IMG/VR virus record: IMGVR_UViG_3300014962_000021
Location: 1-29,993 of that record
DNA: 29,993 bases
DNA from: a virus
Direction: 5' to 3' (one strand)
Positions 23,212-28,829 of the stretch are shown here, one piece after another (the first letter of the stretch is position 1; every line of letters starts with the position of its first letter). A program made the translations under genes and the position numbers. Below the pieces are notes generated by a model. That model searched no databases. It was not told where the DNA came from and saw nothing but the letters and a program-made list of their open reading frames with translations.

Positions 23212-23463
23212 ATGAAAAAAGTACTTTTCGCCCTCACCATTGCGGCTACTGCTGCTCTCACCTCCTGCGGAAATGGAAAACCGCCCACCATGTTTATTCC
23301 GTGCGTTACGACGGGAGAAGATCCGCGCGACCGCTCGGAATGCGATTGCAAGACCTCAATCCGCATTCACCAGTCCGACACCGCCACCTTTGACCATCGG
23401 TTTTTCCGCGAAAACAAGAAACAGGGCCGTGCTTTTTGGGCTGGCTATGTGTACATTCTTTGA
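23212..23463 (+). CDS. Small lipoprotein B, paralogue of A
   Basis: The start at 23212 gives 83 residues with the signal MKKVLFALTIAATAALTSC (lipobox LTSC, lipid on Cys19). The mature part keeps the pattern of lipoprotein A: MFIPC, a CDCKTS pair and DTATFDHRFFRENKKQGRAFW. Tandem paralogues suggest duplication and divergence, possibly for different surface targets. A strong terminator 28 bases downstream ends this operon. Confidence 0.75.
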   Translation: MKKVLFALTIAATAALTSCGNGKPPTMFIPCVTTGEDPRDRSECDCKTSIRIHQSDTATFDHRFFRENKKQGRAFWAGYVYIL

Positions 23464-23490
23464 GGCTTCTTGACAAATAAAGCACTGAAC

Positions 23491-23521
23491 AAAAGGCCGT
23501 CCACATTGGGCGGCCTTTTTT
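23491..23521 (+). terminator. Intrinsic terminator after lipoprotein B
   Basis: AAAAGGCCGTCC (23491-23502) pairs with GGGCGGCCTTTT (23508-23519) around a 5-base loop, with a T-run. The A-run in the stem may also let it work in reverse. Confidence 0.9.
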
Positions 23522-23545
23522 GTGCAAAAAAAATTTGTAAAAAAA

Positions 23546-23578
23546 TTTGTAACTGTGCGAACGATTATATTACATTTG
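23546..23578 (+). promoter_or_regulatory. Early promoter P3 (-33 TTTG, -7 TACATTTG)
   Basis: TTTG (23546-23549) and TACATTTG (23571-23578) are 21 bases apart. The spacer keeps TGTGCGAAC at the same place as P1 and P2, but the flanks differ. It starts the recombination block at 23629. Confidence 0.8.
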
Positions 23579-23628
23579 TGTTCTAATAACGAAGCAACCA
23601 TTTTACCTCACATTTTACCCTTACACTT

Positions 23629-23958
23629 ATGGACATTTCCAAGTACATTGGCCCCGACGGCCAACCCAGCCACATCTGCTTTTCCTTTCACATTCTGGCC
23701 AACAACAAGACCAATTGGGCCGAACGGTTGGAGGAAGCAATCATTCGCAGCGACATCCGCCGAGTAGCCGCCGTGGAAATCATCAAAGGGCGGATGGTGG
23801 TCGGCCGAAACATGATCGTGGCTTACGTGCTTTTCCCAAAGCAAGATCACAGCCTTTCCACCGCCGTGTTCCATTCGATCTCGTTCGCCAACGTTCTCGG
23901 CGTTCACGATTTCGCCGCCAGCGGTGCCCCCTGCGATCTTAATTTTGTCAACCCTTAA
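23629..23958 (+). CDS. Hypothetical protein at head of recombination operon
   Basis: The 109-residue protein opens with MDISKYIGPDGQPSHICFSF and continues as alternating strands and helices (ERLEEAIIRSDIRRVAAVEII). It ends with LNFVNP. There is no signal peptide or known motif. The leader TTTTACCCTTACACTT resembles those of the first genes after P1 and P2. It lies 16 bases before the annealing protein and may work with it. Confidence 0.6.
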   Translation: MDISKYIGPDGQPSHICFSFHILANNKTNWAERLEEAIIRSDIRRVAAVEIIKGRMVVGRNMIVAYVLFPKQDHSLSTAVFHSISFANVLGVHDFAASGAPCDLNFVNP

Positions 23959-23974
23959 TCAATCCATTTTCACC

Positions 23975-24721
23975 ATGAGCAACATTGTAACAGCCGAGGC
24001 AAACCGCCTCACCACGGCCGAAATAGCGGAGCTGGCCGCCGCTGGCATCATTCCTGCCGACTGCCCGCCCGCACAAGTGGCGATCTTCGCCGGCGTTTGC
24101 CGCTCGATCGGCTTGGATCCGCGCCTCAAAGAAATCGAATTGATTCCGCTGGGCGGCGGCAAATACGCCCCGTACGTGCGCAAAGACGGCCTGCGCAAGA
24201 TCGCGTCCCGGACTGGCGACTTTGCTGGGTTCGACCCGATCAAGTTCGACCTTATGCCCGACGGCAGCCACAAGACGGCCGCCTGTTTTGCCCGTGGAAC
24301 CATGCCCATCACGGCCACGGCGACCGTGTATCGCTTGGTCAAAGGCAACCGCTGCCCGTTCACGGTGACGGTCGTCACGGCCGAGTTCAACAAAGGTCGC
24401 GGCCAATGGTCGGCCATGCCCATGCAGATGATTTCCAAGGTGGCTGAGGCCCACGCCCTGCGCATGGCATTCCCCGAAGTGACCAATGGCATAATCGATG
24501 AGGCTGAAATCGAGATCGCCCGCGAAATAGCCACGGGCATTCCTGCCGCACCGGGCAAGCCTGTTTTGCAAGTCGGCACCGAGAAGTTCGCCCAGGTCGT
24601 CAAAGCGCTGGCCAAAAACCAAGCTACTTTGGAGCAAGCCCGCTCCAAGTTCGATATATCTGAAGACGTGCAGCTGGCGATCATTGACGCCGTGAACGCG
24701 TATCAGGAGCACGTTCCGTAA
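23975..24721 (+). CDS. bet: Single-strand annealing protein, Bet/RecT type
   Basis: The ATG at 23975 (MSNIVTAEANRL) is chosen over the upstream extension because of the usual CACC leader and family start. In the 248-residue protein, residues about 40-130 have the Bet-type core: AIFAGVCRSIGLDPRLKEIELIPLGGGKYAPYVRKDGLRKIA. The hallmark RGQWSAMPMQMISKVAEAHALRMAFPE follows at about 150-177. Such proteins coat ssDNA and anneal complementary strands together with an exonuclease. The YqaJ-type exonuclease is the next gene, 52 bases downstream. Confidence 0.9.
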   Translation: MSNIVTAEANRLTTAEIAELAAAGIIPADCPPAQVAIFAGVCRSIGLDPRLKEIELIPLGGGKYAPYVRKDGLRKIASRTGDFAGFDPIKFDLMPDGSHKTAACFARGTMPITATATVYRLVKGNRCPFTVTVVTAEFNKGRGQWSAMPMQMISKVAEAHALRMAFPEVTNGIIDEAEIEIAREIATGIPAAPGKPVLQVGTEKFAQVVKALAKNQATLEQARSKFDISEDVQLAIIDAVNAYQEHVP

Positions 24722-24773
24722 CCATTCGATCCAAACATCAATCCAAATTTTCAACCTCCTAATTTCAACTCCC

Positions 24774-25472
24774 ATGATCCCAACTTTCAAAATTCGCTGC
24801 TCCGCTATTGGCCAAATCATGACCGAACCGCGTTCCAAGTCCGAATCGCTCTCGGCCACCGCCAAAACCTACCTCCGTGAGTGGACGCTGGAGCAACTGT
24901 TCGGCCGCTCCAAACAATTCCAAACTGCTGCCATGCGCAAAGGCTCCGAAGTTGAGCAGGCCGCAATCGACTTTGCGCAGTCCCAACTTGACCCCGAGGG
25001 CCTTTGGTTCAAAAACGAAACGCACTTTTTTAACGACCACATTAGCGGCACGCCCGACGTCATCAAGGCCGAAAAGGTCTATGACATCAAGTCGCCATGG
25101 TCGTTCGCGTCCTTCCCGCTGCTCGAAACCGAGTTGCCCGAGAAAGCGTATTGGTGGCAATTGCAGGGCTATATGGCCCTCACCGAGTGCACGTCGGCGG
25201 CTGTGGTGTACTGCCTCATGGACGCGCCCGAGGCGATTATTGCGGATGAAGCCCGAAAACTATCCTACCAAGTGACCGCTGGTTCGGATTGGTGCATCGA
25301 AGCCGTCCGCCGCCAGTTGACTTACCCGGACGTCCCTGAGTATATGCGCCTCAAAGTTTTTGAAGTGCAGCGCGACGATGTGGCGATCGCTTCGATCTAC
25401 GACCGTGTTCAGCGCCTCGACGAGCTCGCACAAGAGTGGTTGGCCCCGTACGCCGACCGCTTCATAGATTAG
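24774..25472 (+). CDS. YqaJ/lambda-type exonuclease
   Basis: The 232-residue protein has the PD-(D/E)XK nuclease core: RKGSEVEQAAIDFA (Glu59/Glu61), SGTPDVI (Asp95) and VYDIKSPW (Asp104, Lys106). AYWWQLQGYMALT, the Gln-rich helix of the YqaJ family, follows. The enzyme should degrade one strand of dsDNA to give ssDNA for the annealing protein. It is the last gene of the block, followed by terminator A. The leader has a poly-C/T composition like its neighbours. Confidence 0.9.
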   Translation: MIPTFKIRCSAIGQIMTEPRSKSESLSATAKTYLREWTLEQLFGRSKQFQTAAMRKGSEVEQAAIDFAQSQLDPEGLWFKNETHFFNDHISGTPDVIKAEKVYDIKSPWSFASFPLLETELPEKAYWWQLQGYMALTECTSAAVVYCLMDAPEAIIADEARKLSYQVTAGSDWCIEAVRRQLTYPDVPEYMRLKVFEVQRDDVAIASIYDRVQRLDELAQEWLAPYADRFID

Positions 25473-25495
25473 GTGAAATGAGTATGCAAATCGGA

Positions 25496-25528
25496 CCTCG
25501 GTTGCCGCATGGTAGCTGAGGTTTTTTT
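25496..25528 (+). terminator. Terminator A, after exonuclease
   Basis: CCTCGGTTGCC (25496-25506) pairs with GGTAGCTGAGG (25511-25521) around GCAT, with three G.U pairs, then seven T. The T-run leads straight into a -7 element. Confidence 0.85.
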
Positions 25529-25529
25529 A

Positions 25530-25537
25530 TACCTTTG
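25530..25537 (+). promoter_or_regulatory. -7 element directly behind terminator A
   Basis: TACCTTTG is a perfect TAnnTTTG starting one base after the terminator's T-run. No good -33 TTTG is seen. It could start a short RNA of about 85 nt ending at terminator B. Confidence 0.5.
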
Positions 25538-25540
25538 CGC

Positions 25541-25627
25541 CGCTTCACAAGTGAAAAGGTAATTTAGGGTTTGATGTAGTATCAGGTAAAAGTCGCGAAC
25601 GGTCGCCGAACGGTGGCCGTTTTTTTT
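25541..25627 (+). ncRNA. Candidate small RNA 1
   Basis: Bounded by the -7 element at 25530 and terminator B, the transcript would be about 85 nt. It holds no credible reading frame. Internal GTAATTTAGGGTTTGATG is unstructured by eye, and the 3' end is the terminator hairpin. Boundaries are predicted from motifs only. Confidence 0.4.
25599..25627 (+). terminator. Terminator B
   Basis: ACGGTCGCC (25599-25607) pairs with GGTGGCCGT (25612-25620) around GAAC, with two G.U pairs, then seven T. The last T is also the first base of the next -7 element. Confidence 0.88.
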
Positions 25628-25634
25628 ATCTTTG
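25627..25634 (+). promoter_or_regulatory. -7 element fused to terminator B
   Basis: TATCTTTG matches the -7 elements of P1, P2 and P4 exactly and shares its first base with the terminator T-run. No -33 TTTG is visible in the usual place, because the terminator stem occupies it. Confidence 0.5.
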
Positions 25635-25637
25635 CCC

Positions 25638-25717
25638 GACGCATAACAAGCAAGGTTTTAGAGACATGCTTTTGATTTTCTTTTTCAGGAACGCTGGCCG
25701 CACGGTCGGCGTTTTTT
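25638..25717 (+). ncRNA. Candidate small RNA 2 with CRISPR-repeat-like stretch
   Basis: The transcript between the -7 element at 25627 and terminator C would be about 80 nt. Bases 25655-25670 read GTTTTAGAGACATGCT, 14 of 16 identical to the start of the well-known type II-A repeat (GTTTTAGAGCTATGCT). A TTTGATTT-type continuation follows, but no inverted second half. Only one copy is present, with no spacers and no cas genes. Confidence 0.4.
25691..25717 (+). terminator. Terminator C
   Basis: ACGCTGGCC (25691-25699) pairs with GGTCGGCGT (25704-25712) around GCAC, with two G.U pairs, then a T-run. Its stem/loop design (9-bp stem, 4-base loop) is the same as terminator B's. Confidence 0.88.
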
Positions 25718-25726
25718 GTTGGTGGT

Positions 25727-25865
25727 GGTACGCCCAAAAGGGGCAAAGCGGTATGCCCAAAAGGTGCGGACCGTATGTCCAAATGGTGCTGACCGCTACG
25801 CCCAAAAGGTGCAGAGCGGTCGGCCCAAATGGTGCGGAGCGGTACGCCCAAAAGGTGCTGACCCA
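25727..25865 (+). repeat. Six iteron-like direct repeats, 23-bp spacing
   Basis: The core CCCAAAAGG or CCAAATGG starts at 25733, 25756, 25778, 25801, 25824 and 25847, spaced 23 bases (once 22). A fuller unit is GCGGTACGCCCAAAAGGT. Two variants occur, with AAAA or AAAT in the middle. No stable hairpin is formed. The array lies just upstream of the replisome-organizer gene, as expected for origin-bound iterons. Confidence 0.85.
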
Positions 25866-25869
25866 ATAC

Positions 25870-25930
25870 AATACAGAATAGAGAAATACAGAATAGATAT
25901 TACAGAATAGAGAAATACAGAAGTGAAATA
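25870..25930 (+). repeat. AT-rich tandem repeats, about 15-bp unit
   Basis: AATACAGAATAGAGA-like units start at about 25870, 25885, 25899 and 25914, followed by a degraded copy ending AAATACAT. The stretch is much richer in A+T than the iterons, so it could be the DNA-unwinding part of an origin. Confidence 0.75.
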
Positions 25931-26002
25931 CATATCGCGTGCACGCGAAGATTTTTGGGAAAAAAATTTTGCTCTTGTGAACCAAAATCGAAAAGGTCGG
26001 TT

Positions 26003-26010
26003 TATCTTTG
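26003..26010 (+). promoter_or_regulatory. Promoter P4 (-7 TATCTTTG)
   Basis: TATCTTTG is identical to the P1 and P2 -7 elements. A-tract plus TTTG is found at 25968-25971, giving a spacer of 31, ten bases longer than in P1-P3. CTTGTGAACC stands where P1-P3 have GTGCGAAC. It should drive the replication operon starting at 26111. Confidence 0.6.
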
Positions 26011-26024
26011 TGTCATTCAAACGG

Positions 26025-26052
26025 CGTGCGATTGCCTGCTACCTATCGCACG
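26025..26052 (+). promoter_or_regulatory. Leader hairpin or operator
   Basis: CGTGCGAT (26025-26032) and ATCGCACG (26045-26052) are perfect inverted repeats with a 12-base gap, starting about 15 bases after the P4 -7 element. It could be an operator for a dimeric repressor or an RNA hairpin. Confidence 0.55.
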
Positions 26053-26071
26053 TTTTGGTTTCCCCAAGACC

Positions 26072-26110
26072 CGGGGCCTTCGTGTAGCAGCGTTGGCCCC
26101 GTTCTTTTTT
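26072..26110 (+). terminator. Terminator-like hairpin abutting start codon (attenuator candidate)
   Basis: CGGGGCC (26072-26078) pairs perfectly with GGCCCCG (26095-26101), followed by TTCTTTTTT and then at once the ATG at 26111. The upstream CCCC at 26062-26065 could pair with the GGGG of the stem instead. This would be a simple on/off switch for the replisome organizer. Confidence 0.6.
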
Positions 26111-27193
26111 ATGTACCCCGAGGAACTTACCGCTGGAAACTGGGGCCCGCTGAACTTTACGGTTCAACGGACGTTCGGCTGCGATGCTGCGGTGTTGTTT
26201 GCTCACCTGTCCCAAATCGCAAAACGCTACTCGGCCAAAAAAACCGACGGCTGGTTTTACATCGGCCAACCCAAATTGATCGAAGTTACGGGCATGACTC
26301 GAAAACCATTGGAGCGGAGCATCGATGTTTTGGCAAACGCTGGCTTGCTAATGATTGATAAGCGCGGTCAAAACAACACCCGCCACTATCAACTCGTGCA
26401 ATCGATCGAGCAATTAGAGGCCATCTGCGCCGCGTTTGCAGCCCAGCCCGCCCAAACACCCGCTGCGCCAAAGAAAACCGCGCCACGGGCAAATAAAGCG
26501 GCAAATACGGCCAAAAACCATACCGAGCAGCCCCTCGAAATGGCCGAACCCGTCGGAAAAACCGACCAGTTGCCCGCCGAAAAACCGAAAACCGACAAGG
26601 CCGCCGCCAAAAAAGCCGAGATTGAAGCCGCCGCCGTGCGGTTGATCGAACACCTTAACGCCGTGGCGGGTCGAAATTTTCGCCCGGTGGCCGCCAACAT
26701 CAACAACATCGCCCGCGTGCTCCGCTCGAAAGAAGGCACTGAGGACGACATTCGCTTGGTAATCGACTACAAAACGTCCCGATGGGCAAACGATCCGCAC
26801 ATGAGGGACAGTCTTAACCCCGAAACCTTATGTCGGCCCAGCAAATTTTCGCGCTATTTGGACGAGGCAAATAGTGCTAAAAATCAGCAAAATACGCCGC
26901 GTGCAAATACGACTGCTTTGGCCGCCGAAGATAACACAATGCGTCTTATTATGCCAAACGGCCAGCATTTTGGCGATTATTTTGACCGCAAAGACGAGCG
27001 AAAATTGAACATGATATACGAACAGCTTAACGCCCACCCAGGTATCGAAAAGTTTTTACCGCCTCAACTTGCTTCTAAATATTACCTTGCATCCCTTAGC
27101 GATTCAGAGTTGCAAAACCATTTGAAAGAAGCTCGACGTGAATGGCGATATGCGAATTACACACCACCAGATCCTAACCAATTACCATTTTAA
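26111..27193 (+). CDS. DnaD-like replisome organizer with phage C-terminal domain
   Basis: The frame is open further upstream, but the promoter at 26003 rules that out. The ATG at 26111 (MYPEELTAGNWGPLNF) gives 360 residues. Residues about 1-100 are a winged-helix region (AVLFAHLSQIAKRYSAKK, GMTRKPLERSIDVLANAGLL). A Pro/Ala/Lys-rich linker follows. Residues about 172-252 match the conserved phage replisome-organizer C-terminal domain: LIEHLNAVAGRNFRPV, VIDYKTSRWANDPHM and LNPETLCRPSKFSRYLDEAN. The end is DPNQLPF, an SSB-like tip. It should bind the nearby iterons and recruit the host helicase loader. No helicase is seen in the window. Confidence 0.8.
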   Translation: MYPEELTAGNWGPLNFTVQRTFGCDAAVLFAHLSQIAKRYSAKKTDGWFYIGQPKLIEVTGMTRKPLERSIDVLANAGLLMIDKRGQNNTRHYQLVQSIEQLEAICAAFAAQPAQTPAAPKKTAPRANKAANTAKNHTEQPLEMAEPVGKTDQLPAEKPKTDKAAAKKAEIEAAAVRLIEHLNAVAGRNFRPVAANINNIARVLRSKEGTEDDIRLVIDYKTSRWANDPHMRDSLNPETLCRPSKFSRYLDEANSAKNQQNTPRANTTALAAEDNTMRLIMPNGQHFGDYFDRKDERKLNMIYEQLNAHPGIEKFLPPQLASKYYLASLSDSELQNHLKEARREWRYANYTPPDPNQLPF

Positions 27194-27195
27194 CC

Positions 27196-28008
27196 ATGCC
27201 GAACCTCGTAAATTACAACGATGAAAACCGCATCCACGCGGCTAAAATCGCCCAGCGTGCGGGCCAGTCCGTCGAACTTGCACTCGCGTACATCGAAAGC
27301 ACGTTTCAGGACAAACGTTGCCGCGCGATGGACCAAGCCGCACGCGACAAAATGTGCAAGTGGATGCACGAAACGTATTTTCCGCACAACCAGATGAGCA
27401 ACGCGATGCAAGCGGGCATTATTTCGGTTGTCTGCGAAGCTCACGGCAAACTTTCCAAGTCCGAGGTCGTAAAAGCGATCGAGCAGGCCGCCAGCGGGCG
27501 ATTGACGGACGTTTCTTTGGATGCCCCGTTGACGCCCCAGCTAATCGGAAAGATTTTGTCGGCGTACGAAACGCAAAAGCGGGGCGACTTGATCAGCGCC
27601 TACATCGCGATCGAAAATCAAAAGAAGAAGGCCGAAAACCAACGTGGCTATGTTATCCTCACCGAGGCCGACATGGAAGCCTGTCGCGAGGGCATCCGCA
27701 ACTATGCGCGGAACTTCAACAAGAAGCCGAACAAGAAGTGGTATTACATGGACTACATTCAACCGCACTTGCAGGCTGGGGCGATCAAAGACATTTCGGA
27801 TGAGGCAAAAGATAGCCTCCGCAAAAAGGCAGAAAGCCAAGCCCGTGTTGAGGAGTACCAATACCGCCAGCAACGCGGTCGGCAGGGCTTTGTATCGATC
27901 GGGAGTGCTATGGACTTCAACGCAACGGACTATGAGCGGGCATTTCAGGCGGAATATGCCCACGAATTGATAGCTTTGAACCTCGATTATTTCCTTAATC
28001 AATTTTGA
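27196..28008 (+). CDS. Unknown protein coupled to replisome organizer
   Basis: The 270-residue helical protein starts 2 bases after the organizer stop with the leader TTTTAACC. It has CRAMDQAARDKMCKWMHETYFP in the first third and a Tyr/Lys-rich RGYVILTEADMEACREGI in the middle. A basic Arg/Gln-rich stretch (YQYRQQRGRQGF) precedes the C-terminus. No ATPase motif is present. Its position suggests a replication partner such as a loader-like or primer-related factor, but I recognise no family. Confidence 0.65.
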   Translation: MPNLVNYNDENRIHAAKIAQRAGQSVELALAYIESTFQDKRCRAMDQAARDKMCKWMHETYFPHNQMSNAMQAGIISVVCEAHGKLSKSEVVKAIEQAASGRLTDVSLDAPLTPQLIGKILSAYETQKRGDLISAYIAIENQKKKAENQRGYVILTEADMEACREGIRNYARNFNKKPNKKWYYMDYIQPHLQAGAIKDISDEAKDSLRKKAESQARVEEYQYRQQRGRQGFVSIGSAMDFNATDYERAFQAEYAHELIALNLDYFLNQF

Positions 28009-28011
28009 CCT

Positions 28012-28092
28012 ATGAGCTACCGCCTACCAAACATTGCGGCCTTTCCAAGCCTTTTGGAGCTTATGAACAAAAAGGCTTTTGACGATCTTTAA
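28012..28092 (+). CDS. 26-residue micro-ORF
   Basis: The frame from 28012 reads MSYRLPNIAAFPSLLELMNK then KAFDDL and a stop. It starts 3 bases after the previous stop. The product would be amphipathic. It may be a real microprotein or a remnant. No other evidence supports it. Confidence 0.3.
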   Translation: MSYRLPNIAAFPSLLELMNKKAFDDL

Positions 28093-28137
28093 AATCATGA
28101 TTTCAAAAAATATTTTGTACCCATAAAATTTATTTGT

Positions 28138-28365
28138 ATGAACAGGTCTGAACTTAAAAAACCTTTAAAATCGTATATCGGTTGTTGGATAAAACTTAAC
28201 AACAATACTTATGAAAAAATAACAAATGCGACAACGGCTACACTTATTACAGAGAACGGTCGTAAGCTTAGAGTTGTTTGGGGTGGTAAAACTTCTTATA
28301 TACCATCTCTTGACGTTAAAGCTATTTATACACCACAAGAGTTTGAAGAAATCCGCTATCAGTAG
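28138..28365 (+). CDS. AT-rich hypothetical protein
   Basis: The 75-residue protein (MNRSELKKPLKSYIGCWIKL at the start) looks like a small beta-barrel: WIKLNNNTYEKI, TATLITENGRKLRVVW, TSYIPSLDVKAIY. Its codons are AT-rich (AAA, AAT, TTA, ATA) while neighbours use C-ending codons. Flanking spacers are also AT-rich. It looks like a recent acquisition from a low-GC source. Function unknown. Confidence 0.65.
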   Translation: MNRSELKKPLKSYIGCWIKLNNNTYEKITNATTATLITENGRKLRVVWGGKTSYIPSLDVKAIYTPQEFEEIRYQ

Positions 28366-28417
28366 ATTTTTATGTGCAAGAATTAAATTTTCTTAACCCA
28401 ATTTTAAACCCCAACAC

Positions 28418-28795
28418 ATGAACCTCACAGAAATGTCCCTGCGCATCCACGCCGGCAACGTCGAACGCGGATTTTACGAACACCCCGCCACCTTTCCCGA
28501 CCGGTGCATGTTGATCGTCTCCGAAATCGCCGAGGCCGTGGAGGCCCACCGAGAAGGGCGGACGACCGCACACGGTGACGTGGACCAAGCCTGCCGCATG
28601 TCGGCCATGGAAATGGCCCCGTTTGTCGGCTTTTTCAAAAACAAAGTGAAGGACACGGTGGAGGACGAAATCGCCGACGCGATCATTCGCCTGCTCGATC
28701 TGTCTGGCTATCTGAACATCGACATCGATGCCCACGTGACGGCAAAACTGGCGTACAATTCCACACGGCCCATCCGCCACGGCAAAGCATATTGA
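28418..28795 (+). CDS. MazG-like nucleotide pyrophosphohydrolase
   Basis: The 125-residue protein has the all-alpha NTP pyrophosphohydrolase pattern: MLIVSEIAEAVEAHREG (31-47, Glu36 and Glu39) and VEDEIADAIIRLLDLSGYLNID (81-102, Glu84 and Asp87) as the metal-binding helices. This superfamily hydrolyses dNTPs or ppGpp-like nucleotides to monophosphates. In phages it may adjust nucleotide pools or blunt stringent signalling. It lies before ssb in the replication operon, about 34 bases upstream. Confidence 0.75.
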   Translation: MNLTEMSLRIHAGNVERGFYEHPATFPDRCMLIVSEIAEAVEAHREGRTTAHGDVDQACRMSAMEMAPFVGFFKNKVKDTVEDEIADAIIRLLDLSGYLNIDIDAHVTAKLAYNSTRPIRHGKAY

Positions 28796-28829
28796 ACCGA
28801 ATTTTTCAACCCAATTTTATCCACATTTT

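Larger units (their letters stand above)
25727..26002. other. Putative replication origin
   Basis: The iterons, the AT-rich repeats and a further A/T-rich stretch with GTGCACGCGAAG lie in order, directly before the promoter and gene of a DnaD-like replisome organizer. This arrangement is the classic layout of initiator-controlled phage origins. There is no protein gene in 25473-26110. Frames that cross the repeats only translate the repeats. Confidence 0.65.

Noticed and set aside
23948-24865. Minus-strand frame of 305 residues opposite the annealing protein
   Set aside because: It is antisense to a gene with clear Bet-family motifs and crosses into the exonuclease gene.
25655-25670. A CRISPR array
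   Set aside because: Only one repeat-like stretch exists, with no spacers, no second copy and no cas genes. It is reported only as a speculative solitary repeat.
25582-25985. Minus-strand frames of 94-119 residues with repeated 'WAYRSAPFG'-like units, and plus-strand frames with repeated 'RYAQKV'-like units
   Set aside because: They only translate the 23-bp DNA repeats, in both strands. They have no leader, and they cross terminators and the putative origin.
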